Below are positions 54,810-63,478 of a stretch of DNA of 64,000 nucleotides, in pieces. Location of the stretch: positions 964,069 through 1,028,068 of the forward strand of contig CALSRS010000001.1 of the NCBI GenBank assembly GCA_943788815.1, in the 5' to 3' direction. The notes beneath the pieces were generated by a model. It saw nothing but the letters and a program-made list of their open reading frames with translations. It was not told the origin of the DNA and made no database searches. This DNA is from an uncultured Gammaproteobacteria bacterium (GTDB lineage: Bacteria > Pseudomonadota > Gammaproteobacteria > Eutrophobiales > Eutrophobiaceae). The position numbers were made by a program, and so were the translations under genes. Positions within the stretch are counted from its first letter, which is position 1. Every line of letters starts with the position of its first letter.

Positions 54810-55607
54810 TTGGCTGAAATAACATTATCTGATGGTAGAACCATCTCGTACCATGACAGTGGAAGCGGAAAAACTCTCCTTTTATTACACAGTTTTGGAC
54901 ATAACAAAAATCTCTGGTACCCGCAGCTAACGCATTTTCAGGCGCTGGGTTACCGGGTCATAGCACCAGATATGCCAGGACATGGATATTCATCATTTCA
55001 CCCGGAGTCGCATACTGTCGACCTGATTGCACAGTCCTATATTGAATTTCTGGAAAAAATAAATGTAGAAAAAGCTGTGGTCGCCGGAATCTCGATCGGT
55101 GGTTATATAGCACTAAGAATGTGGGCAAGAGGCTCACACTTGATGTCGGGTCTGGTCATGATGTGCTCCAAGGCCGAGGCCGACACGGATGAAATAAAGG
55201 AACGGCGTCGGGCGCAGATAGAAAACATTGAAAAAAATGGTCTGGAGGCATTTGTTGAACTGACTGGACCAAAACGTGTTGCACCAAAAACTGTTGAAGC
55301 GAAACCCTGGGTAGTCGACTGGATAAAAATGATGAACTATACGGTCAGTGCAGAGGCCAATGCCAAGACCCTGGAAGCCATGGCTATCAAGGAAGATGAT
55401 ACCCATACGTTGGAAACCATCGATGTTCCAGCACTGATTTTATCGGGAAGTAATGACATATTTATTCCAAGTGACTCCCCGTATAACATGGAAAAAGGAA
55501 TTAAAAATGCGGTTCATCATGTGATAGAAGATACTGGGCACGTTGCCAGTCTGGAAAATCCCATTTCAGTGAACGCGCATCTTGAAGAATTCCTGAAAAA
55601 TATCTAA
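54810..55607 (+). CDS. Alpha/beta hydrolase, PcaD-like
   Basis: 265-residue cytosolic hydrolase. Nucleophile Ser in AGISIGGYIA, oxyanion text LLLHSFGHNKNLWYPQL, Asp in LSGSNDIFIP and His in EDTGHVASLENP. The pattern is that of 3-oxoadipate enol-lactonases and other meta-cleavage-type hydrolases. Start is TTG 54810 with AAGGA ahead. It heads a plus-strand run with the FAH and gentisate-dioxygenase-like genes, so it probably works in ring-cleavage catabolism. Confidence 0.85.
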   Translation: MAEITLSDGRTISYHDSGSGKTLLLLHSFGHNKNLWYPQLTHFQALGYRVIAPDMPGHGYSSFHPESHTVDLIAQSYIEFLEKINVEKAVVAGISIGGYIALRMWARGSHLMSGLVMMCSKAEADTDEIKERRRAQIENIEKNGLEAFVELTGPKRVAPKTVEAKPWVVDWIKMMNYTVSAEANAKTLEAMAIKEDDTHTLETIDVPALILSGSNDIFIPSDSPYNMEKGIKNAVHHVIEDTGHVASLENPISVNAHLEEFLKNI

Positions 55608-55645
55608 ATCAAATCATTCACTAAATTATTTACAAGAGGTCCACC

Positions 55646-56575
55646 TTGAAATTACTAACATTTACTACCGACAATAATTCACGACAAACCCTGGGTGCAC
55701 ACATTGAAGGAAATAATATCCTCGATATGGCCAGGGCCTATGAAATCATCAATAATGCAACTGCGCCTGACTGGTTTAGATCAGTAAGTAATTTGCTTGA
55801 TGGTGGCGAACCTGCCATGGCACTGGCCAATGAGATTTTTAGCCAGGCAAAAAGTAAAAGCGATGATGGACTGGTGCATGACATGGGCAAGATTAACTTC
55901 CACCCACCGGCAGGCGATCGAGCTAAAATTTTGTGTGTCACCATGAACTACAGTGGCCACGCCCAGGCGAGTGGCAGTAAACCATCTGAACAACCCTATT
56001 TCTTTTTAAAGTTTGCTACGAGTTTGACACCCCATGGTGCACCTATTTGCCATTCAAAAACATCGCAAAAACATGACAGTGAAATAGAGCTGGGAATCGT
56101 TATCGGTAAACGTGGTAAATATATCTCCCGAGAAAATGCGTTTGAACATATTGCAGGTTATACCGTGATAAATGATTTTACCTGGCGTGATCGCAGGTCC
56201 CTGGACAATGATCCAAATAATGCCCGGCTACATTGGTTTACCCTGAAAAATCTCGATAATGCGGCACCGATCGGACCCTGGCTGGTGACTCAGGACGAGA
56301 TACCTGATCCCTATAATCTGGAGATCAAATTAACCCTGGATAATGATCCAGATCATGTCGAAGTAGGTAACACAGAAGGTATGATGCATCGTATAGATGA
56401 TCTGGTCTATCACGCATCTAACGGATTGACCCTGGAACCGGGTGACGTCATCGCCTCAGGAACGCCACACCATGTGGCATTCGGAAAAGAAAGATGGCTA
56501 CAAGATGGCGACATCCTCAGGGCAGAAATAACTGGCATTGGGGCATTGGTTAACCCGATTAAATCGGAGGTGTAA
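55646..56575 (+). CDS. Fumarylacetoacetate hydrolase family protein
   Basis: 309 residues. Metal ligands of the FAH fold: EIELGIVIGKRGK (Glu pair), NDFTWRDRRS (Asp); plus VTMNYSGHAQ, LEPGDVIASGTPHHVAFG. In the gentisate pathway FAH proteins hydrolyse fumarylpyruvate to fumarate and pyruvate, and the next gene is a gentisate-dioxygenase-like cupin. Start is TTG 55646 with AGAGGT five bases ahead. The next gene begins 43 bp on. Confidence 0.88.
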   Translation: MKLLTFTTDNNSRQTLGAHIEGNNILDMARAYEIINNATAPDWFRSVSNLLDGGEPAMALANEIFSQAKSKSDDGLVHDMGKINFHPPAGDRAKILCVTMNYSGHAQASGSKPSEQPYFFLKFATSLTPHGAPICHSKTSQKHDSEIELGIVIGKRGKYISRENAFEHIAGYTVINDFTWRDRRSLDNDPNNARLHWFTLKNLDNAAPIGPWLVTQDEIPDPYNLEIKLTLDNDPDHVEVGNTEGMMHRIDDLVYHASNGLTLEPGDVIASGTPHHVAFGKERWLQDGDILRAEITGIGALVNPIKSEV

Positions 56576-56618
56576 GTACCGGTCTGTTAACCAGTCAATA
56601 AATATAAGGTGTATAGAT

Positions 56619-57722
56619 ATGAACGAAGAAGCTAAAACACAACGCGAAATCCTGATTCAAGACCTGCTTGATAATAATTTCACAACGTTTTTTGTTGCGA
56701 CACATCCTAAATATTCCAAGAGTAATCCTGCTTTTCGTTTTACACCAACACCGGTAAGTATCGCTGTACCTTATTCCTGGTCATTCCAGGAGGCCCGTAA
56801 ACGGCTATTTGCACTTAGCGAGGTATTAACACAAGAAGAGGCCGAACGGCGCAATGTAAATTTTGTTAACCCTGCACTAAAAGATTTTATGCCGGGTGCG
56901 GCATTGCCCTCATTGCGTGGTGGTATTCAGATGTTGTTGCCTGACGAAAAGGCCTTCTCACATCGTCATTCTGCCAACGCTTTTAGACTGATACTTGAGG
57001 CACCTGAAAGCGGTGCTTATACAATTGTTGAAGGGAATAAGTTGCCCATGCACAAAGGCGATCTGATCCTGACGCCCAACTGGACCTGGCATGACCATCA
57101 TAATGAGGGCGATTCCCATGTCATCTGGTATGACGGCCTGGATGTGATGCTGGCCTACTGGCTGGGAGGCGTATTTTATGAAGAGATGAAAGATGTCGAC
57201 AATGTTGAATATCAGGAAGTAAAGTATGATTCTAGTGCACTGACTAATACATTTGGTCCAGGACTGGTTCACCGTCGTGATGTGTATCCTGATCGTATTC
57301 CTGAGTCGGACAACCCATTGATCTACTATCCTTATTCCAAGGCAAGGCAACATCTAAGTGACCTGGCCGAGCAAGGTTTGGGGAATAAGTATGAAGGCGT
57401 GCGTATGGAGTATGTGAATCCATACAACTGCGGCACAGCCTTTCCAACCATGGAAGTTGCCGTTCGCTTAATTAATGGCAAGTCTACTGTTGAAGCCATG
57501 CACCGTTTGGAGAATATTATCTACGTCACCCTTGAAGGCTCAGTGACATTTCACTTGCCCGATAATCAGACGTTTACAACCCAACCCCATGATGTCACTG
57601 CCATACCTTCATGGGTCCCCTATACTATTACCAATAATGAAGGGGAACCCGCCGTACTAACGTCGCAGTCAGACAGACCGGTATTCAAGGCATTGGGGTA
57701 TTACACTGAAAAAGTGGCGTAA
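56619..57722 (+). CDS. Gentisate 1,2-dioxygenase-like cupin protein
   Basis: 367 residues from ATG 56619; the open frame extends to 56538 but AAGGTG stands before 56619. Two cupin domains: the first with SHRHSANAFRLILE and TWHDHHNEGDSHVIWYDGLD, holding the iron His residues; the second (AMHRLENIIYVTLEGS) lacks the full His set. This matches gentisate dioxygenase, which opens the ring to maleylpyruvate. It ends in a strong terminator, so hydrolase, FAH and cupin genes form one operon. Confidence 0.85.
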   Translation: MNEEAKTQREILIQDLLDNNFTTFFVATHPKYSKSNPAFRFTPTPVSIAVPYSWSFQEARKRLFALSEVLTQEEAERRNVNFVNPALKDFMPGAALPSLRGGIQMLLPDEKAFSHRHSANAFRLILEAPESGAYTIVEGNKLPMHKGDLILTPNWTWHDHHNEGDSHVIWYDGLDVMLAYWLGGVFYEEMKDVDNVEYQEVKYDSSALTNTFGPGLVHRRDVYPDRIPESDNPLIYYPYSKARQHLSDLAEQGLGNKYEGVRMEYVNPYNCGTAFPTMEVAVRLINGKSTVEAMHRLENIIYVTLEGSVTFHLPDNQTFTTQPHDVTAIPSWVPYTITNNEGEPAVLTSQSDRPVFKALGYYTEKVA

Positions 57723-57740
57723 TGCACTAATTTCATATTC

Positions 57741-57789
57741 AAGGCCAATGTCGTTTGATTGAACAGTCAGCGACATTGGCCTTTTTTTT
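57741..57789 (+). terminator. Rho-independent terminator of the ring-cleavage operon
   Basis: AAGGCCAATGTCG (57741-57753) pairs perfectly with CGACATTGGCCTT (57771-57783), 13 pairs, and is followed by a run of eight T residues (57782-57789). Confidence 0.93.
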
Positions 57790-57845
57790 ATATACTTCCA
57801 AATACGATAAAATAGCTTTCTAAATAATTACAATGGAGTTAATGA

Positions 57846-58838
57846 ATGTCTAAACTCAAAATGACGCTGGGTTGCTGGGGCTACGACAGAACCAATGCAC
57901 TCAAGGACGGATCTGTCACACCTGACGGTATCGATCTTAATTTTCTTGATATGTCCGTGGAGGAAACTTTCTTCAGGATGTTGCGGCACAAGGAATTCGA
58001 TGCGGCCGAGATGTCCATGTCTTCCTATACTGTTACCATGTTTAATGAAAACCGACCATTCATTGCCATCCCGGTTTTTCCCTCACGTGTATTTAGACAT
58101 TCCGCAATCTTTATCAATAAGAATTCAGGGATTAAAGAACCAAAAGATTTACAAGGTAAACGAGTCGGGTGTCCGGAATATCAGATGACAGCACCGGTAT
58201 GGATCAGAGGCATCATGTCTGATGAATATGGTGTGCCAGTTGACAGTGTCCAATACTTAACTGGCGGTGAAGAAGAACCCAACCGTCCGGAAAAGATTCC
58301 ATTAAACCTGCCAGAAAATATCAAGGTTAAACCCATCGGCGAGGGAGAAACCCTGGCTACCATGCTGGAAAGTGGGGAGCTGGATGCACTGTATACCGCA
58401 AGGGCACCGCTCTCTTTCTATAATGAAAATTCAAATATTCAACGACTGTTTCCAGACTACCCTGAGGTAGAAAGAGATTACTTCAGGAAAACCAATATTT
58501 TTCCTATCATGCATTGTGTTGTTATCAGGCGTGAAGTCTATGAAGCCAATCCCTGGGTAGCCCAATCTTTACTCAAAGCCTTTTCGCTAGCACAAAAAAA
58601 GACTTACGATGATATTGCCCTAACAGGATCTCCCATGGTGATGTTGCCCTGGGTTGTGTCTCTAATAGAAGAAGCCAGAAAAACCATGGGAGAAGATTAT
58701 TGGCCTTATGGGTTTGAAAAAAATAGCGAAGTTATAGCGACATTTTTGAGATACCATTTTGAACAGGGATTATCCCAGCGCCAGCTTCAGCCCGAAGAGC
58801 TTTTTGCGCCAGAATCCATGGAATCTTTTGTAATTTAA
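57846..58838 (+). CDS. 4,5-dihydroxyphthalate-decarboxylase-like / substrate-binding family protein, copy 2
   Basis: 330 residues, no export signal, paralogue of 51589-52584 (KLKMTLGCWGYDR, NKNSGIKEPKDLQGKRVG, FPIMHCVVIRREVYEANPW). The family is decarboxylase-like or periplasmic-binding-like; see copy 1. The gene follows the terminator of the ring-cleavage operon and has its own ribosome site (AATGGAG). Two copies flanking the pathway suggest either two substrates or two steps. Confidence 0.8.
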   Translation: MSKLKMTLGCWGYDRTNALKDGSVTPDGIDLNFLDMSVEETFFRMLRHKEFDAAEMSMSSYTVTMFNENRPFIAIPVFPSRVFRHSAIFINKNSGIKEPKDLQGKRVGCPEYQMTAPVWIRGIMSDEYGVPVDSVQYLTGGEEEPNRPEKIPLNLPENIKVKPIGEGETLATMLESGELDALYTARAPLSFYNENSNIQRLFPDYPEVERDYFRKTNIFPIMHCVVIRREVYEANPWVAQSLLKAFSLAQKKTYDDIALTGSPMVMLPWVVSLIEEARKTMGEDYWPYGFEKNSEVIATFLRYHFEQGLSQRQLQPEELFAPESMESFVI

Positions 58839-58852
58839 ATACACTAATAATT

Positions 58853-60658
58853 ATGCTCAGAACGATATATTTTTCTCTACCAATACTGGCTATCGGTTTT
58901 TCATTGCCGTTAATTGCTGATGAAACTGAGGATCATACTCATGATCAACACTCACAGACAGAAGTAACCATTCAGTCAGACAATGCCATGGATATGGAGC
59001 ATCATGACCATGCCACAATGGATCATGATATGAATATGGAGACTGAAATATCAGGAACCGTGTTTACAAATGATATTACTGGCTTGCCGGATACAGTCCT
59101 GCCTGAAACTGTTTATCTTAAAGATGGTGAGACCTATACCATCATGGCTGAATATGTAAAAAAACAAATTGGCAACCATACCCTTAGAATGCTCGCCTAT
59201 AATCGTTCTATCCCAGGACCTTTTATCCAGGTAGACCAAAACAGCGAAGTCCTGATCAATTTCATAAACAAAACAGATATTGATCAGACAATCCATTCTC
59301 ATGGTGTTCGCGTTGATAACCGGTATGACGGTGTCCCCGAAGTCACCCAAAATGCGGTGTCCCCAGGTGAGTCATTTGAATATAAGCTAAAGTTTAAAGA
59401 TGCTGGTGTATTCTGGTACCACCCGCATACGCGTGATGATTATGGCCAGGAAATGGGTCTATATGGAAACTACCTCATTAGCCCGGAGAACAATACTTAC
59501 TGGAACCCGGTAAACCGTGAAATACCGTTGGTGATTGATGACATCCTTATCGAAAACAATCAGATTTCAGGTTTTTACAGGGAATTCACCAACTTCGCCC
59601 TGCTTGGTCGGTTTGGCAATGAATTTCTAGTAAACGGCGAGAAAAATTTCACACTGGATATAAGTAAAGGAGAAGTCATTCGCTTTTATATTACCAATGT
59701 ATCAAATGCACGGACATATAACCTGTCTATTCCCGGCGTCCAGTTAAAATTGGTGGGTGGCGATTTGGGTAAGTTTGAAAATGAGATGTATACAAGTAGT
59801 TTACAGATTTCACCTGCGGAACGTGTGGTCATTGAAGCCTTTTTTAAGGATTCCGGAGAATATTCGCTTACCCACACTCAACCTGACAAAAAAATTTTTT
59901 TAACTGATTTTAAAATAAATTCAGAGAGCGATATTACCTCCAGTTACGCTGATTCATTTTATCTACTCAGACATAACAATGATGTTGAAAATGAATTCAA
60001 CGGGTTTCGAAAATATATTAATTCCGAACCTGATAAAACATTGAAATTAACCATAGAGCTTGCAGATCAGGAAATTGACCATAGCCAACATGCCCATATG
60101 GATACGGAAATGGATTCACATGATCATAGTCAACATGTTATGTCTTCAATGGATTTAACCAGAGACTATCAACCTATGACACCAACGGAAGAAATCCTTG
60201 AGACAGTCCAATGGGACGATCCAGACCAATCTGATCGCACCCACATAACACCTGATATTTATTGGAAACTGGTGGATGAAGAATCAGGAAAAACGAGCTT
60301 GGAAATTGATGACTGGGTATTTAAACAGGATGAACTTGTAAAAATCCGTTTAGTTAATGATAAAAACGCTGACCATATAATGCAACATCCTGTTCATATC
60401 CATGGCCAGCAATTTGTCATACTTTCTGTTGATGGATTACCAAATAATAATCTGGTTTGGAAAGATACCGCTCTTGTTTATCCTGATCAGACAATGGACA
60501 TTCTGGTAAAAATGTCAAACACAGGCGAGTGGATGCTACATTGCCATATATCAGAACATCTGCATGCTGGAATGATGATGAAATTTCGGGTGGAAGATAT
60601 AAATGGAGATGCAGAAGGTGATGATTATAGAAGTAATGCAGCCCGTCATCTGCATTAA
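58853..60658 (+). CDS. Exported multicopper oxidase
   Basis: 601 residues, signal peptide ~1-22. Four copper-binding motifs are complete: HSHGVR (His148, His150), WYHPHTRDD (His190, His192), HPVHIHGQQF (His512, His515, His517) and HCHISEHLHAGMM (Cys564, His569, axial Met574). A His/Met-rich stretch at ~25-65 and a second one around residues 405-432 are insertions suited to metal loading. It probably oxidises Cu(I) or phenols in the periplasm. It begins 14 bp after the decarboxylase-like gene and faces the broken adaptor gene. Confidence 0.92.
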   Translation: MLRTIYFSLPILAIGFSLPLIADETEDHTHDQHSQTEVTIQSDNAMDMEHHDHATMDHDMNMETEISGTVFTNDITGLPDTVLPETVYLKDGETYTIMAEYVKKQIGNHTLRMLAYNRSIPGPFIQVDQNSEVLINFINKTDIDQTIHSHGVRVDNRYDGVPEVTQNAVSPGESFEYKLKFKDAGVFWYHPHTRDDYGQEMGLYGNYLISPENNTYWNPVNREIPLVIDDILIENNQISGFYREFTNFALLGRFGNEFLVNGEKNFTLDISKGEVIRFYITNVSNARTYNLSIPGVQLKLVGGDLGKFENEMYTSSLQISPAERVVIEAFFKDSGEYSLTHTQPDKKIFLTDFKINSESDITSSYADSFYLLRHNNDVENEFNGFRKYINSEPDKTLKLTIELADQEIDHSQHAHMDTEMDSHDHSQHVMSSMDLTRDYQPMTPTEEILETVQWDDPDQSDRTHITPDIYWKLVDEESGKTSLEIDDWVFKQDELVKIRLVNDKNADHIMQHPVHIHGQQFVILSVDGLPNNNLVWKDTALVYPDQTMDILVKMSNTGEWMLHCHISEHLHAGMMMKFRVEDINGDAEGDDYRSNAARHLH

Positions 60659-60665
60659 AAAACTA

Positions 60666-61131
60666 TCACTCAGATAAGTAATGCACTCTGCATTTTAATC
60701 CAGCAGGGATGCTTAGATCTTTATTCTGAATTTCAACCTGAACACCGAATGTTCCACTTGCCGCATCAATAATTTGATCAACTATACTGACAACGCCGGA
60801 GTAAGTGTTATTTAATTTTCCCTCTGACATAATTTCAACTTTCATTCCCTTTTCTATTTCTCCATATAATTCTGCAGCCATTACAATTTCTGCATGCAAT
60901 GGATTCAGTACTGCCAATATTACTAGAGGATCTGTTCCAGTATACTCAGCAATGGAAACTAGTCTTTGTACGACAACAGCATTGACCGGGCTATAAATAA
61001 TTTTCTGGGCAAGTTTTTTTTTCAGCCCGTGCAAGCTCAAGAAATGCAATATCACGTTCTGTTACGATCTCATCGACCTCATGATCCGCCTGTAAGTCGT
61101 CAAAAGATTTGGGACAAAATAGCGTAAATGT
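60666..61131 (-). pseudogene. Efflux adaptor (HlyD/RND membrane-fusion) remnant
   Basis: The frame gives the C-terminal part of a periplasmic adaptor: YSPVNAVVVQRLVSIAEYTG, LNPLHAEIVMAAELYGEIEK, SGVVSIVDQIIDAASGTFGV, IPAGLKCRVHYLSE. Upstream, the other frame continues the same protein (DLQADHEVDEIVTERDIAF and LELARAEKK), so a one-base change in the A9 run (T9 at 61014-61022) broke it. The remainder is missing at the IS boundary near 61131. It may have worked with the copper oxidase as metal efflux. Confidence 0.75.
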
Positions 61132-61163
61132 TAAGAGAGACTTTTAACTATTATAGTCTTGTT

Positions 61164-62150
61164 TCACTGATTTATATATATTCTTAAATTTTCCTTTCTC
61201 CTCTGTTGTAATGTTTCGTATTTGATAATGGTTCTTCTATCCATAATTTCATGATAGCGGCCAAAATACATATCTGCCGGCGTAATATTATCAAGTGACT
61301 CATGGTAACGTTCATGATTGTAGTATTGTACAAATTGCCGGATAGCATGTTCGAGTTCCCACGGATAATAATAGTGCTCCAGCTTCACGACGTTCTTCAT
61401 GGAGCGGTGATATCGCTCTATCTTGCCTTGTGTCATGGGATGGTACGGTGCGCCACGGGTGTGTTGCATCTGATATTTACTCAGATAATCCTTCAATTCC
61501 GAGGAGATATAACAAGGCCCGTTATCACTCAGTAAGCGAGGTCGGTGTTTGACCGTTATCTCGTTGACTCCCGTGGTCTCAATCGCCGCATCCAGCGTCT
61601 GCTTCACGTCATCAGCTGCCATGCTGGTTGTTAACTTCCAGGCAATGATGTAGCGGGAGTAATCATCTAGAACAGTGGACAGGTAATACCACCCCCAACC
61701 AACAATACGAAAGTAGGTGAAGTCAGTCTGCCAAAGCTCGTTGACTCGTCGTGTTGGATTCTGAAACGAATCACCCGCTTGCATCAGGATATAAGCAGGA
61801 CTGGTAATGAGATCGTACTGCTTTAACAGTCGATAAACGCTGGATTCCGAGATGAAGTAGTTGTGCTCATCGGTGATGGTCCAGGCAAGTTCCCGAGGCG
61901 ATTTGTCAGGGTACTGTAACGCGAGCTCCAGACACTGCTCCTTCACCATCTCAGGTATCTTATTCCAGAACTGTCTCGGGGACCGATTATCTGGCTCCAG
62001 GCCCTCTGGACCATCATCCAGGTATTGCCGATACCAACGATAGAAACTGCTGCGGCTCACGCCTAACTCGGCCAGAGTGCGTTTCACGGGTAATTCCGAC
62101 GCCTCTACCAAGCGGATCACTTCCAGCTTTTCAGCTGCTGAAAGACTCAT
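61164..62150 (-). CDS. IS3-family transposase OrfB (DDE integrase)
   Basis: 328 residues. An N-terminal helix-turn-helix of an HTH_29/HTH_21 type (LPVKRTLAELGVSRSSFYRW), then the rve integrase core: Asp in WQTDFTYFRIV, Asp in LLSDNGPCYISSE, and Glu in GKIERYHRSMK, i.e. a complete DDE triad. The ATG overlaps the orfA stop (ATGA), so translation is coupled rather than by the ribosomal frameshift used in many IS3 elements. Confidence 0.92.
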   Translation of the reverse strand: MSLSAAEKLEVIRLVEASELPVKRTLAELGVSRSSFYRWYRQYLDDGPEGLEPDNRSPRQFWNKIPEMVKEQCLELALQYPDKSPRELAWTITDEHNYFISESSVYRLLKQYDLITSPAYILMQAGDSFQNPTRRVNELWQTDFTYFRIVGWGWYYLSTVLDDYSRYIIAWKLTTSMAADDVKQTLDAAIETTGVNEITVKHRPRLLSDNGPCYISSELKDYLSKYQMQHTRGAPYHPMTQGKIERYHRSMKNVVKLEHYYYPWELEHAIRQFVQYYNHERYHESLDNITPADMYFGRYHEIMDRRTIIKYETLQQRRKENLRIYINQ

Positions 62151-62506
62151 TCGTCTTCCCAGGTCGACTCCAAGCCAAGCACACTTTTTTTAAGTACCTC
62201 GTTCTTCAGCATGATGTCAGCCACCAGGCGTTTGAGCTGGTCATTTTCTTTCTTCAGGTCGGTCACTTCAGTGGAGTTTGCTTCCCGTTTTATATCGCCC
62301 GCCAGACGCTGTTTACCCGCTTCCAGGAACTCCTTACTCCAGCGGTAATACACGTTTTGATTCAATCCTTCACGGCGACACAGCTCGGCAATGCTTTCTT
62401 CTCCACGCATCCCTTCCAGTACAATTCGGATCTTTTCTTCAGAGGAATACTTCTTACGGGTACGACGACGTATATCTTTAACTAATTTCTCGCTATTATT
62501 GCTCAT
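62147..62506 (-). CDS. IS3-family transposase OrfA (helix-turn-helix)
   Basis: 119 residues. RRRTRKKYSSEEKIRIVLEG and LCRREGLNQNVYYRWSKEF form the HTH_Tnp_1 domain that binds the IS ends; the C-terminal TDLKKENDQLKRLVADIML is a leucine-zipper-like coil for multimerisation. Start ATG 62506 has AGGAG ahead. The stop overlaps the orfB start. Confidence 0.9.
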   Translation of the reverse strand: MSNNSEKLVKDIRRRTRKKYSSEEKIRIVLEGMRGEESIAELCRREGLNQNVYYRWSKEFLEAGKQRLAGDIKREANSTEVTDLKKENDQLKRLVADIMLKNEVLKKSVLGLESTWEDE

Positions 62507-62613
62507 AATGAGACTCCTATTTATAAGTTTAACTTATCAGAAGTCTCTCTTAGAAATCAGCTCAATTCTGTCTCATATGCTTTGACGGGATACATCATTA
62601 ATAAGGGGAAATC

Positions 62614-63459
62614 ATGAAGCTTAGAGTAATCATATTATACCTGCTGACAGGAACGTTACTGCCCACAGCACAAGCGCAGATCATCTTCGAAGACACCCTC
62701 GAAACAGTTACCGGTTCCATTAGTGATATCACCGATGAATTATTACCAGGGATTACTAATATTCGAGTTGGAGTTGGCCCCGCCGTATCTCCCGAATACG
62801 AAGGCGATAATAATTATGATATTGGTGTTGCGCCGCTTATTTCCTTTCGATACCGAGACCTTGTCTTGGTGGACAACAACCAGATACGGGTGAATATCCT
62901 TGGTAGTGATTCCTTGATTGAAAGCGAAAAATTCAAAGCTGGCCCCTCACTGAGGATCGATTTTGGGCGTAAGGAAAGTAATAGTATCGACTTGACAGGG
63001 TTAGGCGATGTCGGCACCAGCGTGCTGTTAGGCGGCTTTGTCAGCTACCAGGAAGGCCCAACCCGCGCCCGAATCCGCGTCAGACAAGATGTGGCAAGCG
63101 GCCATAATGGTCTGGAAATCATCGGTGATTTTCGCATCCTGTTCTATAAATCAGAGAAAACAGCGATTATAACAACGATAAAAGGTACCTGGGTCAATGA
63201 GACTTATATGGATACCTTATTTGGCGTGACTCTATTTCAATCAACACAATCTGGACTTACCGCCTTTGATTCTGGTTCAGGATTCAAGGATGTCAGTGTC
63301 AACTTCACCACCAGTTACCTGTTAAATGACAAATGGTCATTTGTAGCTAACGTTGGTTATAAACAATTACTGGGGGATGCCAAGGACAGTCCATTAGTGC
63401 GTTTACGTGGTGATAAGGACCAGTTCATTGGTGCGGCCTTTGCTGTTTATACCTGGTAA
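62614..63459 (+). CDS. MipA/OmpV family outer-membrane protein
   Basis: 281 residues, signal peptide residues ~1-22 (ends near AQAQI). Barrel text of the family: IRVGVGPAVSPEYEGDNNYD, DLVLVDNNQIRVNILG, GFKDVSVNFTTSYLLNDKWS and a last residue Trp. MipA/OmpV proteins scaffold murein enzymes or act as porins. The gene is the intact right neighbour of the IS element, 62 bp after its end, so its promoter may be affected by the IS. GGGGAAATC precedes the ATG. Confidence 0.87.
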   Translation: MKLRVIILYLLTGTLLPTAQAQIIFEDTLETVTGSISDITDELLPGITNIRVGVGPAVSPEYEGDNNYDIGVAPLISFRYRDLVLVDNNQIRVNILGSDSLIESEKFKAGPSLRIDFGRKESNSIDLTGLGDVGTSVLLGGFVSYQEGPTRARIRVRQDVASGHNGLEIIGDFRILFYKSEKTAIITTIKGTWVNETYMDTLFGVTLFQSTQSGLTAFDSGSGFKDVSVNFTTSYLLNDKWSFVANVGYKQLLGDAKDSPLVRLRGDKDQFIGAAFAVYTW

Positions 63460-63478
63460 TTAAAACGATAAGCAATAT

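Larger units (their letters stand above)
61132..62552 (-). mobile_element. IS3-family insertion sequence, apparently intact
   Basis: About 1.42 kb with matching imperfect ends: TAAGAGAGACTTTTAACTA at 61132 on the plus strand and TAAGAGAGACTTCTGATAA on the minus strand ending at 62552. It encodes two frames in the typical orfA-orfB order. The element ends next to the broken adaptor gene on the left and the MipA-like gene's promoter on the right. I could not identify a clear target duplication. Confidence 0.82.

Noticed and set aside
61132-61164. Target-site duplication of the IS3 element
   Set aside because: Bases next to the two ends (TGT on the left, GAA on the right) do not match, so I could not define a duplication.
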